From: Planctomycetota bacterium
GTDB taxonomy: Bacteria > Planctomycetota > Phycisphaerae > WQYP01
Assembly: GCA_021810145.1 (NCBI GenBank)
Contig: JAJZJL010000007.1
Span: 1-60,840, forward strand
Reading direction: 5' to 3'
DNA: 60,840 bases
In this document: in pieces, positions 1-8,422 of the stretch
Layout: every line of letters starts with the position of its first letter
How positions within the stretch are numbered: the first letter of the stretch is position 1
Made by a program: the position numbers and the translations under genes
Notes under the pieces: model-generated
What the model saw: only the letters and a program-made list of their open reading frames with translations
Database searches by the model: none
Told to the model about the DNA's origin: nothing

Positions 1-320
1 TTGCTCCCCACAACGCCCGGTTGGCTACATGGCTAACGGATCATTCCATGATGAACTCCTTTCAGTTCACAAGACACAGATGGTTTCACTGACGCACCAG
101 ATAGCGCGGATAAACGCGGATACGGGGAAAGCGATCAACGGCCAACGGCCAACGAACATTGGCCAATGATCACTGGTCACTGGTCATTGAATGAAGCTTC
201 CAGATTCTAGATTCTAGATTCCAGGTTCTAGGTTCTAGGTTCTAGGTTGTGCCCCCCACCCCACCCAACTACTTTCCCCACAAGCACTTACATTCATCGT
301 GAAAAAAAATCTTAAAGTTT
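1..320. other. Gene-free spacer with short degenerate repeats
   Basis: I see no convincing gene. It holds the first copy of the dispersed ATCCGCG/CGCGGAT spacer motif (about 95-125), short reiterations of GGCCAACG and CACTGGTCA (about 135-190), and a run of 7-9-bp TTCTAG-type units (about 195-248). Related TTCTAG words recur before the second PEP-CTERM gene (about 1735-1765). Confidence 0.6.
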
Positions 321-323
321 TCC

Positions 324-352
324 TTGACATACACATCAAAATGTTATACACT
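324..352 (+). promoter_or_regulatory. Sigma70-type promoter of the first PEP-CTERM gene
   Basis: TTGACA at 324-329 and TACACT at 347-352 are 17 bp apart, predicting a start near 359. The second paralogue has the same layout, which supports it. Confidence 0.75.
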
Positions 353-358
353 CCCTTC

Positions 359-726
359 GGCTAATGGAGTGGCCGAGAGAGCTTCACAACCGTCGAGAGA
401 GTGAGGCATCTCTGATTGAGCAGGACTTTTAGCTTTATTTAGCTTGGCTCAAAGCGAATCTGACGGCTCGGCAAATCGGGACGTCGCGCGTGTTGGTTGG
501 CATTCCGTGGTGCACCGGATTGCTGATGAACATGGGTGATCGTTTCCTTTTTCCCATGCGGTTTGTTCGCTCACCAGGCTAGCTGAAATAAATGTTGAAT
601 TTCATTCTGTTTTCACGGTTGGATTGTTTTAACCGTGCAGGATGAAAGGCCACAAAGGGATTGATTTTGGGGCAGGTTGCGGAAATTGAGAGCACCTCGT
701 AACCCAAAAAGCAGAAAGGACTATAC
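359..726 (+). promoter_or_regulatory. Long conserved structured 5' leader (copy 1)
   Basis: The promoter lies ~370 nt before the start codon, so the mRNA has a long leader. It is nearly identical to the leader of the second PEP-CTERM gene (1862-2232), whereas the two coding regions are much less alike. A composite hairpin occupies 601-646. Its inner stem, CACGGTT (614-620) with AACCGTG (631-637), has a compensatory T-A to C-G change in copy 2. Another hairpin forms near the 5' end, CTTCAC with GTGAGG. I do not recognise a known riboswitch. Confidence 0.55.
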
Positions 727-1488
727 ATGAAAAGCACATTAGGAAAACTTGGAATGGGCTTCGCGGGGGCAGTCGCCTTTGCAGGCCTGATGTCTGCTGG
801 CGTGCAGACGGCACAAGCCCAACTTGAGTTGGTACCGAATCCGGGCGGCTCGGGTAGTCTGGCGAACCCGCAGGTTAGTGCGACGTCGGGTGGTTATAAC
901 TATACCTATTATATGGGCATTGTTAACGGGGCCACAAATGCGACAGTTTTCACGCTTAGCAATCTCGATAATGGCGCAGCAACCCCCGGCTCGACAGCTA
1001 GCGACGGCCTGAATTATTCCGGTGCAGGTTACACGGGATCAATCCTAAACAACTTCTTCCAAATCTCGGATTTCAACGGCTACGTCTCCGATGCAACAAA
1101 CACGGCTAACTGGGGAACCTACAATGGTGCCACAACTCCGACCGGTACAACAATCCAGTTAACAGCGAATGACTGGACACTGGTGCAAACCGGCTCCACG
1201 CTCACTATGTACTATATTGGGCCTAACCTCCAGGTCAGCCCAGGTAACACGGACCTGATTGGAGCCTTCACGTTCAAATCCACGATCGGCCCTGGAAGCG
1301 TCCCTCGCAATAACTTCGATTCCACAATCAATAATGGTGGAGCAGGAACTCAGCCGCCGGTCATAAACGTCAACACGGGCGTAGAGGTTCCGTCGCTTCC
1401 CCTCCCCGCCGCCTTCTGGCCAGGTCTTCTGACCATCGGCGGAATGGCTGTTGTGGGCGGACTGCGGATGCGTCGCCGGACGGTCTGA
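727..1488 (+). CDS. Exported PEP-CTERM-like surface protein (paralogue 1)
   Basis: The 253-aa protein has a Sec signal peptide (residues ~1-31, ending AQAQ), a Gly/Asn/Thr-rich body without recognisable catalytic motifs, and a C-terminal sorting tail. The tail is a Pro-Leu-Pro-Ala-Ala-Phe-Trp-Pro motif, a hydrophobic helix and an Arg cluster (MRRRTV). This tripartite tail matches variant PEP-CTERM signals, which are normally processed by an exosortase and displayed on the cell surface or matrix. No exosortase is in the window. The start at 727 has an AGAAAGGA ribosome site and the same context as the paralogue at 2233. Function beyond export is unknown. Confidence 0.85.
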   Translation: MKSTLGKLGMGFAGAVAFAGLMSAGVQTAQAQLELVPNPGGSGSLANPQVSATSGGYNYTYYMGIVNGATNATVFTLSNLDNGAATPGSTASDGLNYSGAGYTGSILNNFFQISDFNGYVSDATNTANWGTYNGATTPTGTTIQLTANDWTLVQTGSTLTMYYIGPNLQVSPGNTDLIGAFTFKSTIGPGSVPRNNFDSTINNGGAGTQPPVINVNTGVEVPSLPLPAAFWPGLLTIGGMAVVGGLRMRRRTV

Positions 1489-1547
1489 ATGATTTGATGA
1501 ATCTGATTTCTGTGCACCAGAATCAGTGAGATCAACATAAATAAATC

Positions 1548-1587
1548 AAGCCGGGTTCATCGCGCAAGCGGTGGCCCGGCTTTTTTG
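1548..1587 (+). terminator. Intrinsic terminator of PEP-CTERM gene 1
   Basis: AAGCCGGG pairs with CCCGGCTT around an inner CATCGC/GCGGTG stem capped by GCAA, followed by a T run. An identical terminator follows the second paralogue. Confidence 0.85.
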
Positions 1588-1608
1588 TTTGCGGGGGGGG
1601 GGGATCAG

Positions 1609-1662
1609 CGGGGGCAGTATTGGTAAATATGGTCAGTATTGCCAGTATGTTCAGTACTCAGC
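1609..1662. repeat. Degenerate 9-bp CAGTATxxx repeats (copy 1)
   Basis: A few imperfect units of a CAGTATTGG-like word follow the first terminator. At the equivalent position after the second gene the same kind of unit forms a clean 20-unit array (3070-3249). The two arrays therefore share an origin but differ in expansion. Confidence 0.6.
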
Positions 1663-1826
1663 GATGGAACCTGGAATCAGTGATCAACGAGTGCCGGCGA
1701 GCCGGGACACGTTTTAGATTTAAGTTTCCAGGCCCCAGGTTCTAGACTCAAAGCTCTAGATTCTGCGTCCCAACCCCTTTCCCTACAAGCACATACCTTC
1801 ATTTTAAAAAAATCTAAAGTTTTTCC

Positions 1827-1855
1827 TTGACACAAACGCCAAAACATTCTACGCT
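1827..1855 (+). promoter_or_regulatory. Promoter of the second PEP-CTERM gene
   Basis: TTGACA at 1827-1832 and TACGCT at 1850-1855 are 17 bp apart. Position and spacing match the promoter of copy 1. Confidence 0.7.
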
Positions 1856-1861
1856 CCCATA

Positions 1862-2232
1862 AGCTAATGGAGTGGCCGAGAGAGCTTCACAACCGTCGAG
1901 AGAGTGAGGCATCTCTGATTGAGCAGGAATCTTAGCTGTATTTAGCTTGGCTCAAAGCGAATCTGACGGCTCGGCAAATCGGGACCTCACTTGTGTTGGT
2001 TGGCATTCCGTAGTGCACCGGCTTGCTGATGGCAATGGGCGGTCGTTTCTTTTAGCCGTGCAGTTTGTTCGCTAATCAGGCTAGCTGAAGTAAATATTGG
2101 ATTTCATTCTGTTCTCACGGCTGGATTGTTTTAGCCGTGCAAGATGAAAGGCCACAAAGGGATCGATTTTGGGGCAAGTTGCGAATGTTGAGAGCAACCC
2201 ATAGCCCTCAAAAAAAACAGAAAGGACTACAC
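1862..2232 (+). promoter_or_regulatory. Long conserved structured 5' leader (copy 2)
   Basis: This is the homologue of the leader at 359-726. The 3' hairpin is at 2103-2148. Its inner stem is CACGGCT (2116-2122) with AGCCGTG (2133-2139): one pair has changed on both sides relative to copy 1 while the loop is unchanged. That supports selection on RNA structure. Confidence 0.55.
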
Positions 2233-2946
2233 ATGATAAGCGCATTAGGAAAGATTGGAATGGGGCTGGCGGGGATAATTGCCTTCGCGGGCCTGATGTC
2301 CGTCGGCGTGCAGCAGGCCGGCGCGGAAATTATCCTCGCCTCTGGCACCCCGATTGAGACGGTTGGATCCGTTTCCGGGACCTATGACTTCACCTACGAC
2401 CTTGTATTTGGCGGTCCAGACGTCACACTCATGTCGGCGGGGACAAATAGAGCTTACGTCTCCCTCAGTATGGGATCCAGCAACACAGCTGACCTTTATT
2501 CCGTGCCCGTCCTGACCGTCACGGATACGGGGATAGGTGCCGCGGGCGGTAGCTTCGGCGAGGCTGGCGGGACGCCAACCTACCCATCCCCCGCAACCAC
2601 CGGTGCCTACGCCTTCGCGTGGTTTTACAACGGTGGCTCATACACTTCGTTGAGCCAAAATGAGACCATCGGCTACATCACGGTGGTTTCCAACACGGCC
2701 AACGCGGTCCGGCCAAGTGGTGTCAACTTTACTACGCAGGCCGCACAAAATGTGAGCGCAAATCTCCCCGGCGGCCAAGCCGCCATAACGCATGGATACG
2801 TTGACGTACCTAATATTAACGGGACCCCCTTGGCCCTTCCCGCAGGCTCCCCCTTGCCCCTTCCTTCCGCGTTCTGGCCAGGCCTTCTGACCATCGGCGG
2901 AATGGCTGTGGTTGGTGGACTGCGGTTGCGTCGCCGGACAGTCTGA
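2233..2946 (+). CDS. Exported PEP-CTERM-like surface protein (paralogue 2)
   Basis: The 237-aa paralogue of the 727-1488 product has the same signal peptide pattern (ISALGKIGMGLAG start) and an almost identical sorting tail (PLPSAFWPG, hydrophobic helix, LRRRTV). Its central region is diverged, rich in Gly, Thr and Ser. I chose the ATG at 2233 because it follows the same CAGAAAGGACTACAC context as paralogue 1 and starts directly with the signal peptide. The open frame extends further upstream, but only through the structured leader. It is probably a surface or matrix protein of unknown role. Confidence 0.85.
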   Translation: MISALGKIGMGLAGIIAFAGLMSVGVQQAGAEIILASGTPIETVGSVSGTYDFTYDLVFGGPDVTLMSAGTNRAYVSLSMGSSNTADLYSVPVLTVTDTGIGAAGGSFGEAGGTPTYPSPATTGAYAFAWFYNGGSYTSLSQNETIGYITVVSNTANAVRPSGVNFTTQAAQNVSANLPGGQAAITHGYVDVPNINGTPLALPAGSPLPLPSAFWPGLLTIGGMAVVGGLRLRRRTV

Positions 2947-3005
2947 ATGATTTGATGAATCTGATTTCTGTGCACCAGGATCAGTGAGATCAACATAAAT
3001 AAATC

Positions 3006-3044
3006 AAGCCGGGTTCATCGCGCAAGCGGTGGCCCGGCTTTTTT
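3006..3044 (+). terminator. Intrinsic terminator of PEP-CTERM gene 2
   Basis: Same AAGCCGGG...CCCGGCTT stem with a GCAA-capped inner stem and T run as at 1548-1587. Confidence 0.85.
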
Positions 3045-3069
3045 GTTTGCGGGGGGAAATCAGCGGGGG

Positions 3070-3249
3070 CAGTATATTCAGTATATTCAGTATATTCAGT
3101 ATATTCAGTATATTCAGTATATTCAGTATATTCAGTATTATCAGTATTATCAGTGTTATCAGTGTTATCAGTGTTATCAGTGTTATCAGTGTTATCAGTG
3201 TTATCAGTGTTATCAGTATTGGCAGTATTGTCAGTATTGGCAGTAGCGT
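3070..3249. repeat. Block-structured 9-bp tandem repeat (20 units)
   Basis: Seven copies of CAGTATATT (3070-3132) are followed by two of CAGTATTAT (3133-3150), seven of CAGTGTTAT (3151-3213) and four degenerate units. It lies between a terminator and the next gene. Because 9 is a multiple of 3 the array is open in several frames, but nothing suggests it is translated. Confidence 0.9.
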
Positions 3250-3484
3250 CAGTGTCCGGCGAGAGAACCTGGAATCTGTGATCAACGAATCCCGGCGCGC
3301 CGGGATTCGTTTTTAACCGTTGCTCCCGTATCCGCGTCTATCCGCGCTATCCGCGGTTCATCCCGTTGTCCCCGGATCGCTGGCGGATGCGATCGTCCCT
3401 TCGTGTTTGCAACGGAATGCGTATGGACAATACATTCGGCGTCGGTTGGTGGCTTTCATCGGCTTCGGAGCCTATTATTGGGTT

Positions 3485-4120
3485 ATGAAAATTCATACCA
3501 ATACCGGCGGCCTTGCCGCTACCAATGCTTACTTAATTGCCGATGAAACCACCGGTGATGCGGCCATTGTCGATGCGCCGCAAAATACCACAGCACCTCT
3601 GCTGAACGTGGCGCGGCACAATAAATGGAATATCCGTTACCTGCTGCTGACGCATGGCCATTGGGATCATACCAGCGACCACAAAGTTGTTACCGACGCC
3701 TACCCGGATGCCAAGGTGCTGATTCATAAGCTCGATGAACCGAAACTTATCAAGCCTGGCAGCCTGATTTTTACCCTTCCATACACCATTCCGCCACGCC
3801 GGGCTGATGGCTACCTGGAAGATGGCGCGACAATCAACATTGGAAATCTGGAATTCACAATCATCTTCACGCCGGGCCACTCCCCGGGGCACGTGGTGCT
3901 GTATTGCCCGGCCGAATCGCTGCTGCTTGCCGGCGATCTGCTGTTTGCCGGGGCCATCGGCCGCACCGATTTACCGGATTCAGATCCCGCGGCCATGGAA
4001 CAATCATTGCAGCGTGTGGCGGCCCTGCCGGACAATACCGCAGTGCGCCCCGGCCACGGCCCGCCAACCACCATCGGGCAGGAGAAAAAGTCGAATCCGT
4101 TTTTGACAAACAGAATTTAG
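3485..4120 (+). CDS. Metallo-beta-lactamase-fold hydrolase (glyoxalase II-like)
   Basis: The 211-aa protein has the MBL-fold metal ligands in order: THGHWDHTSD (HxHxDH), HSPGHVVLY (third His), GDLLFAGAIGRTD (bridging Asp) and a final GHGPPTTIGQEK (last His). This is the arrangement of hydroxyacylglutathione hydrolase-like and related thiolester hydrolases with two metal ions. The likely start is the ATG at 3485, where homology begins (MKIHTNTGG); the longer open frame upstream covers repeat-rich spacer. The substrate cannot be told from sequence. It converges on ilvH. Confidence 0.85.
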   Translation: MKIHTNTGGLAATNAYLIADETTGDAAIVDAPQNTTAPLLNVARHNKWNIRYLLLTHGHWDHTSDHKVVTDAYPDAKVLIHKLDEPKLIKPGSLIFTLPYTIPPRRADGYLEDGATINIGNLEFTIIFTPGHSPGHVVLYCPAESLLLAGDLLFAGAIGRTDLPDSDPAAMEQSLQRVAALPDNTAVRPGHGPPTTIGQEKKSNPFLTNRI

Positions 4121-4231
4121 CGTTTGGCGTCCCGGAAAGCAGGGGTCCCGGGGTGCGCGACAGATTCTGCGGGCAATGGCCCGTAATCCGCAATTGAACC
4201 ATACCGTTACAGAATGGATTGCTTCTGCATA

Positions 4232-4364
4232 GAACACCGTGGTGATAACCCGGTGGTTGGTTCGCGGCATAAGATCAACCACCGGATTATCATCCGGTGT
4301 TCACTGCTCATTGGTTCGCGGCATAAGATCAACCACCGGATTATCATCCGGTGTTCACTGCTCA
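4232..4364. repeat. Inverted repeat whose right arm is tandemly duplicated
   Basis: A ~28-bp arm at 4232-4259 is nearly complementary to 4275-4302 (CCACCGGATTATCATCCGGT core). The unit carrying the right arm is duplicated with a 54-bp period (4257-4310 and 4311-4364). It lies between the convergent MBL and ilvH genes. There is no T run, so it is not a standard terminator. Confidence 0.75.
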
Positions 4365-4398
4365 TTGCTTCCCCGTTCGCGGTTCGCTCTGCCGGTGC

Positions 4399-4992
4399 TT
4401 ATCCCGGCGGCGTGGCTTCGAGTTCGGCCTGCGTGGGTTGGCGTTTGCCGGCGGGCTTGACCATGCGCGGTGTTTCGGGCGCGTTTTCCATGGCTGGTTC
4501 ATCACCACTGCCGGGCTGCACGCCGCGGGCCATGGCAATGACACCGGTGCGGGCGAGTTCACGAATGCCATAGGGCCGTACGAGTTCCACAAACGCATCG
4601 AGTTTGTCTTCCTCGCCGGAGAGTTCCACCATAATGGCCTGATGGCCCACATCCACCACGCGGCCCCGGAACAGATCGGCCAGTTCAATAATTTCGCTGC
4701 GTGTGCGCGGTGTCACGCCGAGCTTCACCAGCATTAAATCCCGTGAAACATAAGGCGAATCTTTATAGTCGCGCACTTTCACAACAGTAACAATTTTGGC
4801 CAGTTGCTTGCGCACCTGATCCAGAGTGCGTTCATCCGCGATCACCACAATGGTCATGCGGGATAAATTCGGATCTTCCGTGCGCCCCACCACCAGAGAA
4901 TCAATATTAAATCCACGCGCGGAAAACATGTTGGCCACGTGCGAAAGCACGCCGGGTTCATTCATCACCAGTGCGGTTAAAATATGCCGCAT
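4399..4992 (-). CDS. ilvH: Acetolactate synthase small (regulatory) subunit
   Basis: The 197-aa protein begins MRHILTALVMNEPGVLSHV, an ACT domain, and contains the ARGFNIDSL motif of IlvN/IlvH. A second ACT-like C-terminal half (ELADLFRGRVVDVG) follows, then an ~35-residue low-complexity Pro/Ala tail. It binds valine and activates the catalytic subunit in branched-chain amino-acid synthesis. A GGAG ribosome site lies 8 nt upstream. It is downstream of ilvB on the same strand (~120-bp gap), so the two probably form an operon. Confidence 0.95.
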   Translation of the reverse strand: MRHILTALVMNEPGVLSHVANMFSARGFNIDSLVVGRTEDPNLSRMTIVVIADERTLDQVRKQLAKIVTVVKVRDYKDSPYVSRDLMLVKLGVTPRTRSEIIELADLFRGRVVDVGHQAIMVELSGEEDKLDAFVELVRPYGIRELARTGVIAMARGVQPGSGDEPAMENAPETPRMVKPAGKRQPTQAELEATPPG

Positions 4993-5113
4993 AATTCATA
5001 CTCCAATGCAAAAAATTGTCTTAAACCATTCATGCTTCGGTGCGGATCCATAATACAGGACCGCGCCGGCATCAACGGCAGCTTGAATCAACAGGATAAG
5101 GCCAAGGTGGGCC

Positions 5114-7009
5114 TCAGGCCAGCGTGCCCATGTCGCGTGCCATATTCGGTGGTGCCGATCCGACAATACCGAGTTCCATTTCATGAATGCCCTTACCGCT
5201 GGGCACCATGGGATAAACGTTTTCATCGGTTTCGCAAAGGAAATCCACCACGCACGGGCCGGGATGGCGGATCATTTCATCGACAACTTTCTGCACATCT
5301 TCTTTCTTTTCGCAACGGATGCCGCGTATGCCAAAGCTTTCAGCCATGGCCGCAAAATCCGGATTGATCATTTCCGTGTTGCTGAAGCGGCTGCCATAAA
5401 ACATCTTCTGCCATTGCCGCACCATGCCCTGAAAATTATTGTTCAGGATGGCCACTTTTACCGGCAACTGATATTGCCGGATTGTGGCGAGCTCCATGGC
5501 GGTCATGATAAAGGACGCATCGCCGTCAATATCAATCACCAGGTCCTTCGGCCGCGCCACCTGCGCGCCGATGGCGGCAGGCAGGCCATAGCCCATGGTT
5601 CCCAGTCCGCCGCTGGTAATCATGCTGCGCGGGATGCTCCAGCGGATAAACTGCGCCGCCCACATCTGATGCTGGCCCACGCCGGTGGTGAAAAAGGCGT
5701 TGCCGGCGGTGGCTTTGTTAATGGCTTCGATAATCGCCTGCGGCTTGGCCACCGGTGAATCATCACGATAGGCAAATGGATACTTGGCTTTCCATTGGGC
5801 AATCTGCTCCAGCCACTGCTGGCGCGGACGGTGTTCAATAAGCTCAATCATACCGGTAAGACACAACCGCGCATCGCCCACCACCGGCACATCCACCTTC
5901 ACGCTCTTGCTGATGCTGGTGGGATCAATATCCACATGCACAATTTTGGCCTTGGGGGCAAACAGCTTGAGATTACCGGTTACACGATCGTCAAACCGCG
6001 CTCCAATGGCAATAAGACAATCGGCATCCTGCACGGCATAATTGGCATACGCAGCGCCGTGCATACCCAGCATGTGCAGGCTAAGCGGATGATTTTCATC
6101 AAATGCGCCAAGGCCCAGCAACGTTGTGGTGCAGGGAATGTTCCCTTTTTCCGCCAATTCGCGCACTATTTTCCATGCACCGCTGATAATGGCTCCGCCG
6201 CCGACATACAGCACCGGCCGCTGCGACGCGTTAATCATTTCCGCGGCAGCTTTCACCATCCGGCTGTGGCCAAGGCGATAGGTTTTATACCCCGGCAGCC
6301 AGGGCGTATCATCAATGGCAGATTCCACCTTGTTGGTGGTGACATCCACCGGCAAATCCACCAGCACCGGACCGGGGCGGCCGGTTGTGGCAATAATAAA
6401 AGCCTCATTGATAATCCGGGGCAAATCTTTGACGTTCTTGACCAGATAATTGCGCTTGGTCACCGGCCGGGTAATGCCTGTAACATCCGCTTCCTGAAAG
6501 GCATCGTTCCCGATCACATACGTGCGCACCTGCCCGGAGAAAACAATCATCGGAATTGAATCCATGTAGGCGGTTGCCAGAGGTGTCACGGTATTGGTGG
6601 CCCCCGGGCCGCTGGTGACAATCACAATGCCGGGCTTGCCGGTGGCACGGGCGTAACCATCGGCCATGTGGCCGGCACCCTGCTCATGGCGCACAAGAAC
6701 AAAGTTAAGTTTGGTATCATAAAGCTGATCAAATGTCGGCAAAATGGCGCCGCCGGGATAGCCGAACGCATCGGTGACGTTGTGCTCCAGAAGCATCTGC
6801 AGCAATATCTGGGCACCGGTTTTTCCGATGTACCGATCCGTCAGACCCGTGGGATGCCCAAGAACCGGAAGTTCATTGCCGACTTCGGCTCCGGAATGGA
6901 CACCTGCCGCTGAAGGCGACGCTTCAGGCATTTTGTCAGTTTTGTTGGGCTTGGTGGTTTTGGAAGCTGCCGCTCTGGCCGCTCCCCCGCTGAGGGAAGT
7001 GCTGGACAT
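5114..7009 (-). CDS. ilvB: Acetolactate synthase large (catalytic) subunit
   Basis: The 631-aa thiamine-diphosphate enzyme condenses two pyruvates, or pyruvate with 2-oxobutyrate, in the first committed step of valine, leucine and isoleucine synthesis. It shows the N-terminal ThDP-activating Glu in RHEQGAGHMADGYAR, the FAD/central-domain segment GARFDDRVTGN, and the ThDP-binding GDASFIMTAMEL...NNN block. The first ~60 residues are an Ala/Ser/Lys-rich extension absent from most homologues. GAGG lies 5 nt before the ATG at 7009. The partner ilvH follows downstream. Confidence 0.96.
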   Translation of the reverse strand: MSSTSLSGGAARAAASKTTKPNKTDKMPEASPSAAGVHSGAEVGNELPVLGHPTGLTDRYIGKTGAQILLQMLLEHNVTDAFGYPGGAILPTFDQLYDTKLNFVLVRHEQGAGHMADGYARATGKPGIVIVTSGPGATNTVTPLATAYMDSIPMIVFSGQVRTYVIGNDAFQEADVTGITRPVTKRNYLVKNVKDLPRIINEAFIIATTGRPGPVLVDLPVDVTTNKVESAIDDTPWLPGYKTYRLGHSRMVKAAAEMINASQRPVLYVGGGAIISGAWKIVRELAEKGNIPCTTTLLGLGAFDENHPLSLHMLGMHGAAYANYAVQDADCLIAIGARFDDRVTGNLKLFAPKAKIVHVDIDPTSISKSVKVDVPVVGDARLCLTGMIELIEHRPRQQWLEQIAQWKAKYPFAYRDDSPVAKPQAIIEAINKATAGNAFFTTGVGQHQMWAAQFIRWSIPRSMITSGGLGTMGYGLPAAIGAQVARPKDLVIDIDGDASFIMTAMELATIRQYQLPVKVAILNNNFQGMVRQWQKMFYGSRFSNTEMINPDFAAMAESFGIRGIRCEKKEDVQKVVDEMIRHPGPCVVDFLCETDENVYPMVPSGKGIHEMELGIVGSAPPNMARDMGTLA

Positions 7010-8030
7010 AAAAACCTCATTTCAACATCGGCTGCATTGGAAAGGTTGGCATGGCGTCCGCCGCACGGCAGATTACACCAGCGCCCAACCAGGCCGCCAG
7101 TCCCGGCAAGCCGGGATAACGAATTTCTCCGAGCCGCAGCCCGTGATATTCGCCGTCGATGCAATAGTCATAGCAGGTTTAACAAAGAAATGCAAGCGGT
7201 GAGGGTTTGCCCTTCTTTTGCGCGGTTCCCCCACCTTTTTCCCTGCCCAGGATCGGCTTGCAACAGTGGATGATAGGCCGGACCGCCGATTTCAAGGATA
7301 ACACTGATACGATGGCAACGATCCGAAACGACCAACCAACATTCCGCATTAGTTACTGATCATTGTTCATTAGTTCCCGGGAGACAACGGGGTGAACCGC
7401 GGATAAAGCGGATGAACGCGGATACGGGGATAGTTCCCCAGTTATCCGTTTATTCCGTGCACGGGGTAAACCTCCTGCACGGATAGTGCGAATGGTCCAG
7501 AACTTGAGCAAGCCCTCCCTAAAGGCTGAAACCATAACGCAACACGACGGCTGTCCCCGAATTAAGGTAACACAATACCGCGCCAAGTTCCCACATTCAT
7601 GCGCCCCGTATCCACGCCATCCGCTTAGAGAGTTTACCCCGTGCGAGCCGGGGCGGTCCGTCCCATCTTACCAAACACACACAATGAGGCTGGCTGACGA
7701 GTGAGAAGTTGGGAGTTAGGAGGATTGTGAAGCGCTGTGCTTTGAACAGGTTCTGAATGCTGATCCGCAGATTGCACGGAGACAGTATTACAGTACGTGC
7801 AATATGGGTCAGTACCTGTCGCGCCGCACCGGGAATCATTGCTCCCCGGCGTGCCGGGGGGCGTTGACGGTTGACGCCCCCCTCGAGTATCAGTGTCATC
7901 CGTCAGATCTGTGGTCCGAACGATTTTAGCCATTACTCACGGGTAATCTTCTCATTGTGTTCGCAGGCAATCGCATGCATGTTGCGGAAGCGGTCATAGC
8001 CCCTTCAGGAATGATTAAATCAATGGCTGA
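7010..8030. other. Gene-poor spacer rich in dispersed repeats
   Basis: No convincing coding sequence. It contains ATCCGCG-type runs (about 7390-7450 and 7605-7625), CCCGTGCGAGCCGGGG/CCCCGGCGTGCCGGGG-type palindromes (about 7640 and 7845), and at about 7951-8010 a ~60-bp sequence repeated before aroB (50231-50290). Confidence 0.6.
7951..8010. repeat. Dispersed ~60-bp repeat upstream of the SRP RNA (copy A)
   Basis: It shares TTCTCATxGTGTTCGCA, GCAAT and GTTGCGGAAG segments in the same order with 50231-50290. By eye it is roughly 80% alike. Confidence 0.6.
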
Positions 8031-8060
8031 TTGGCCAGTTAACACCATCGATGCTATTAT
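8031..8060 (+). promoter_or_regulatory. Probable SRP RNA promoter
   Basis: TTGGCC (8031-8036) and TATTAT (8055-8060) are 18 bp apart, placing a start near 8067, just before the 5' arm of the RNA. Confidence 0.5.
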
Positions 8061-8075
8061 ATCTGTCTCGCGCGT

Positions 8076-8197
8076 GCGCCCCGGCCATGGTCGGGCCCGA
8101 TGCACGGGTTGACTGTGAACCTGGTCAGGTCCGGAAGGAAGCAGCCATAAGCATGTTCAGTCCGGTGCCGTCGGTAGCCCGACCTTGGGCGGGGCGG
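8076..8197 (+). ncRNA. ffs: Bacterial signal recognition particle RNA (4.5S, small type)
   Basis: It contains the universally conserved SRP helix-8 sequence GGTCAGGTCCGGAAGGAAGC (8123-8142), which binds Ffh. The ends pair over a long helix (CGCCCC at 8077-8082 with GGGGCG at 8191-8196; TCGGGC with GCCCGA), giving the single-hairpin shape of the small bacterial SRP RNA, about 120 nt. It directs co-translational membrane targeting with Ffh and FtsY. Exact ends are uncertain by several bases. Confidence 0.93.
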
Positions 8198-8253
8198 ACC
8201 GCGAAAATCAACACTTGACAGCGCAATGCAAAACCGCGAAATTTCAGGTCTTA

Positions 8254-8415
8254 GAGCCTGTTTGGAAACTCCGCCGGGAGCGCCTTGGCGCGGCAAACGG
8301 CCGTCTGCGGCGTCCTCGATCCTCAACATATTCCGGAATATGCCTCGGATCTGCGTCCTTGCATCCAACCATTTGCCCCCCCAATCCACCCGCATCGGAC
8401 TTTCCAAACAGGCTC
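8254..8415. mobile_element. 162-bp fold-back MITE, copy 1
   Basis: Termini GAGCCTGTTTGGAAA are perfect inverted repeats, flanked by TTA on both sides (8251-8253, 8416-8418), the 3-bp TNA duplication typical of IS5-group (IS1031/IS427-like) transposition. A perfect palindrome CATATTCCGGAATATG (8327-8342) sits exactly at the centre, and the two 81-bp halves are diverged inverted copies of each other. It contains no gene. A same-length copy lies at 47791-47952. It is inserted just 3' of the CWC gene. Confidence 0.85.
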
Positions 8416-8422
8416 TTAGCTA

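Noticed and set aside
361-430. tRNA-Ser-like start (GGAGTGGCCGAGAG) in the leader
   Set aside because: No matching acceptor, anticodon or T arm follows; the same bases recur in both leaders as part of another structure.
440-520. c-di-GMP-I riboswitch in the PEP-CTERM leader
   Set aside because: A GGCAAATCGGGAC segment is suggestive, but the conserved tetraloop-receptor arrangement is not there.
3070-3249. CRISPR-like array
   Set aside because: Units are only 9 bp with no spacers and there are no cas genes.
3029-3316. Open frames over the 9-bp repeat (Ile/Ser/Tyr/Gln repeats)
   Set aside because: The frames are open only because the unit is 9 bp; they occur on both strands, without a ribosome site, behind a terminator.
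5795-6559. 254-aa plus-strand frame across ilvB
   Set aside because: Shadow of the acetolactate synthase gene.
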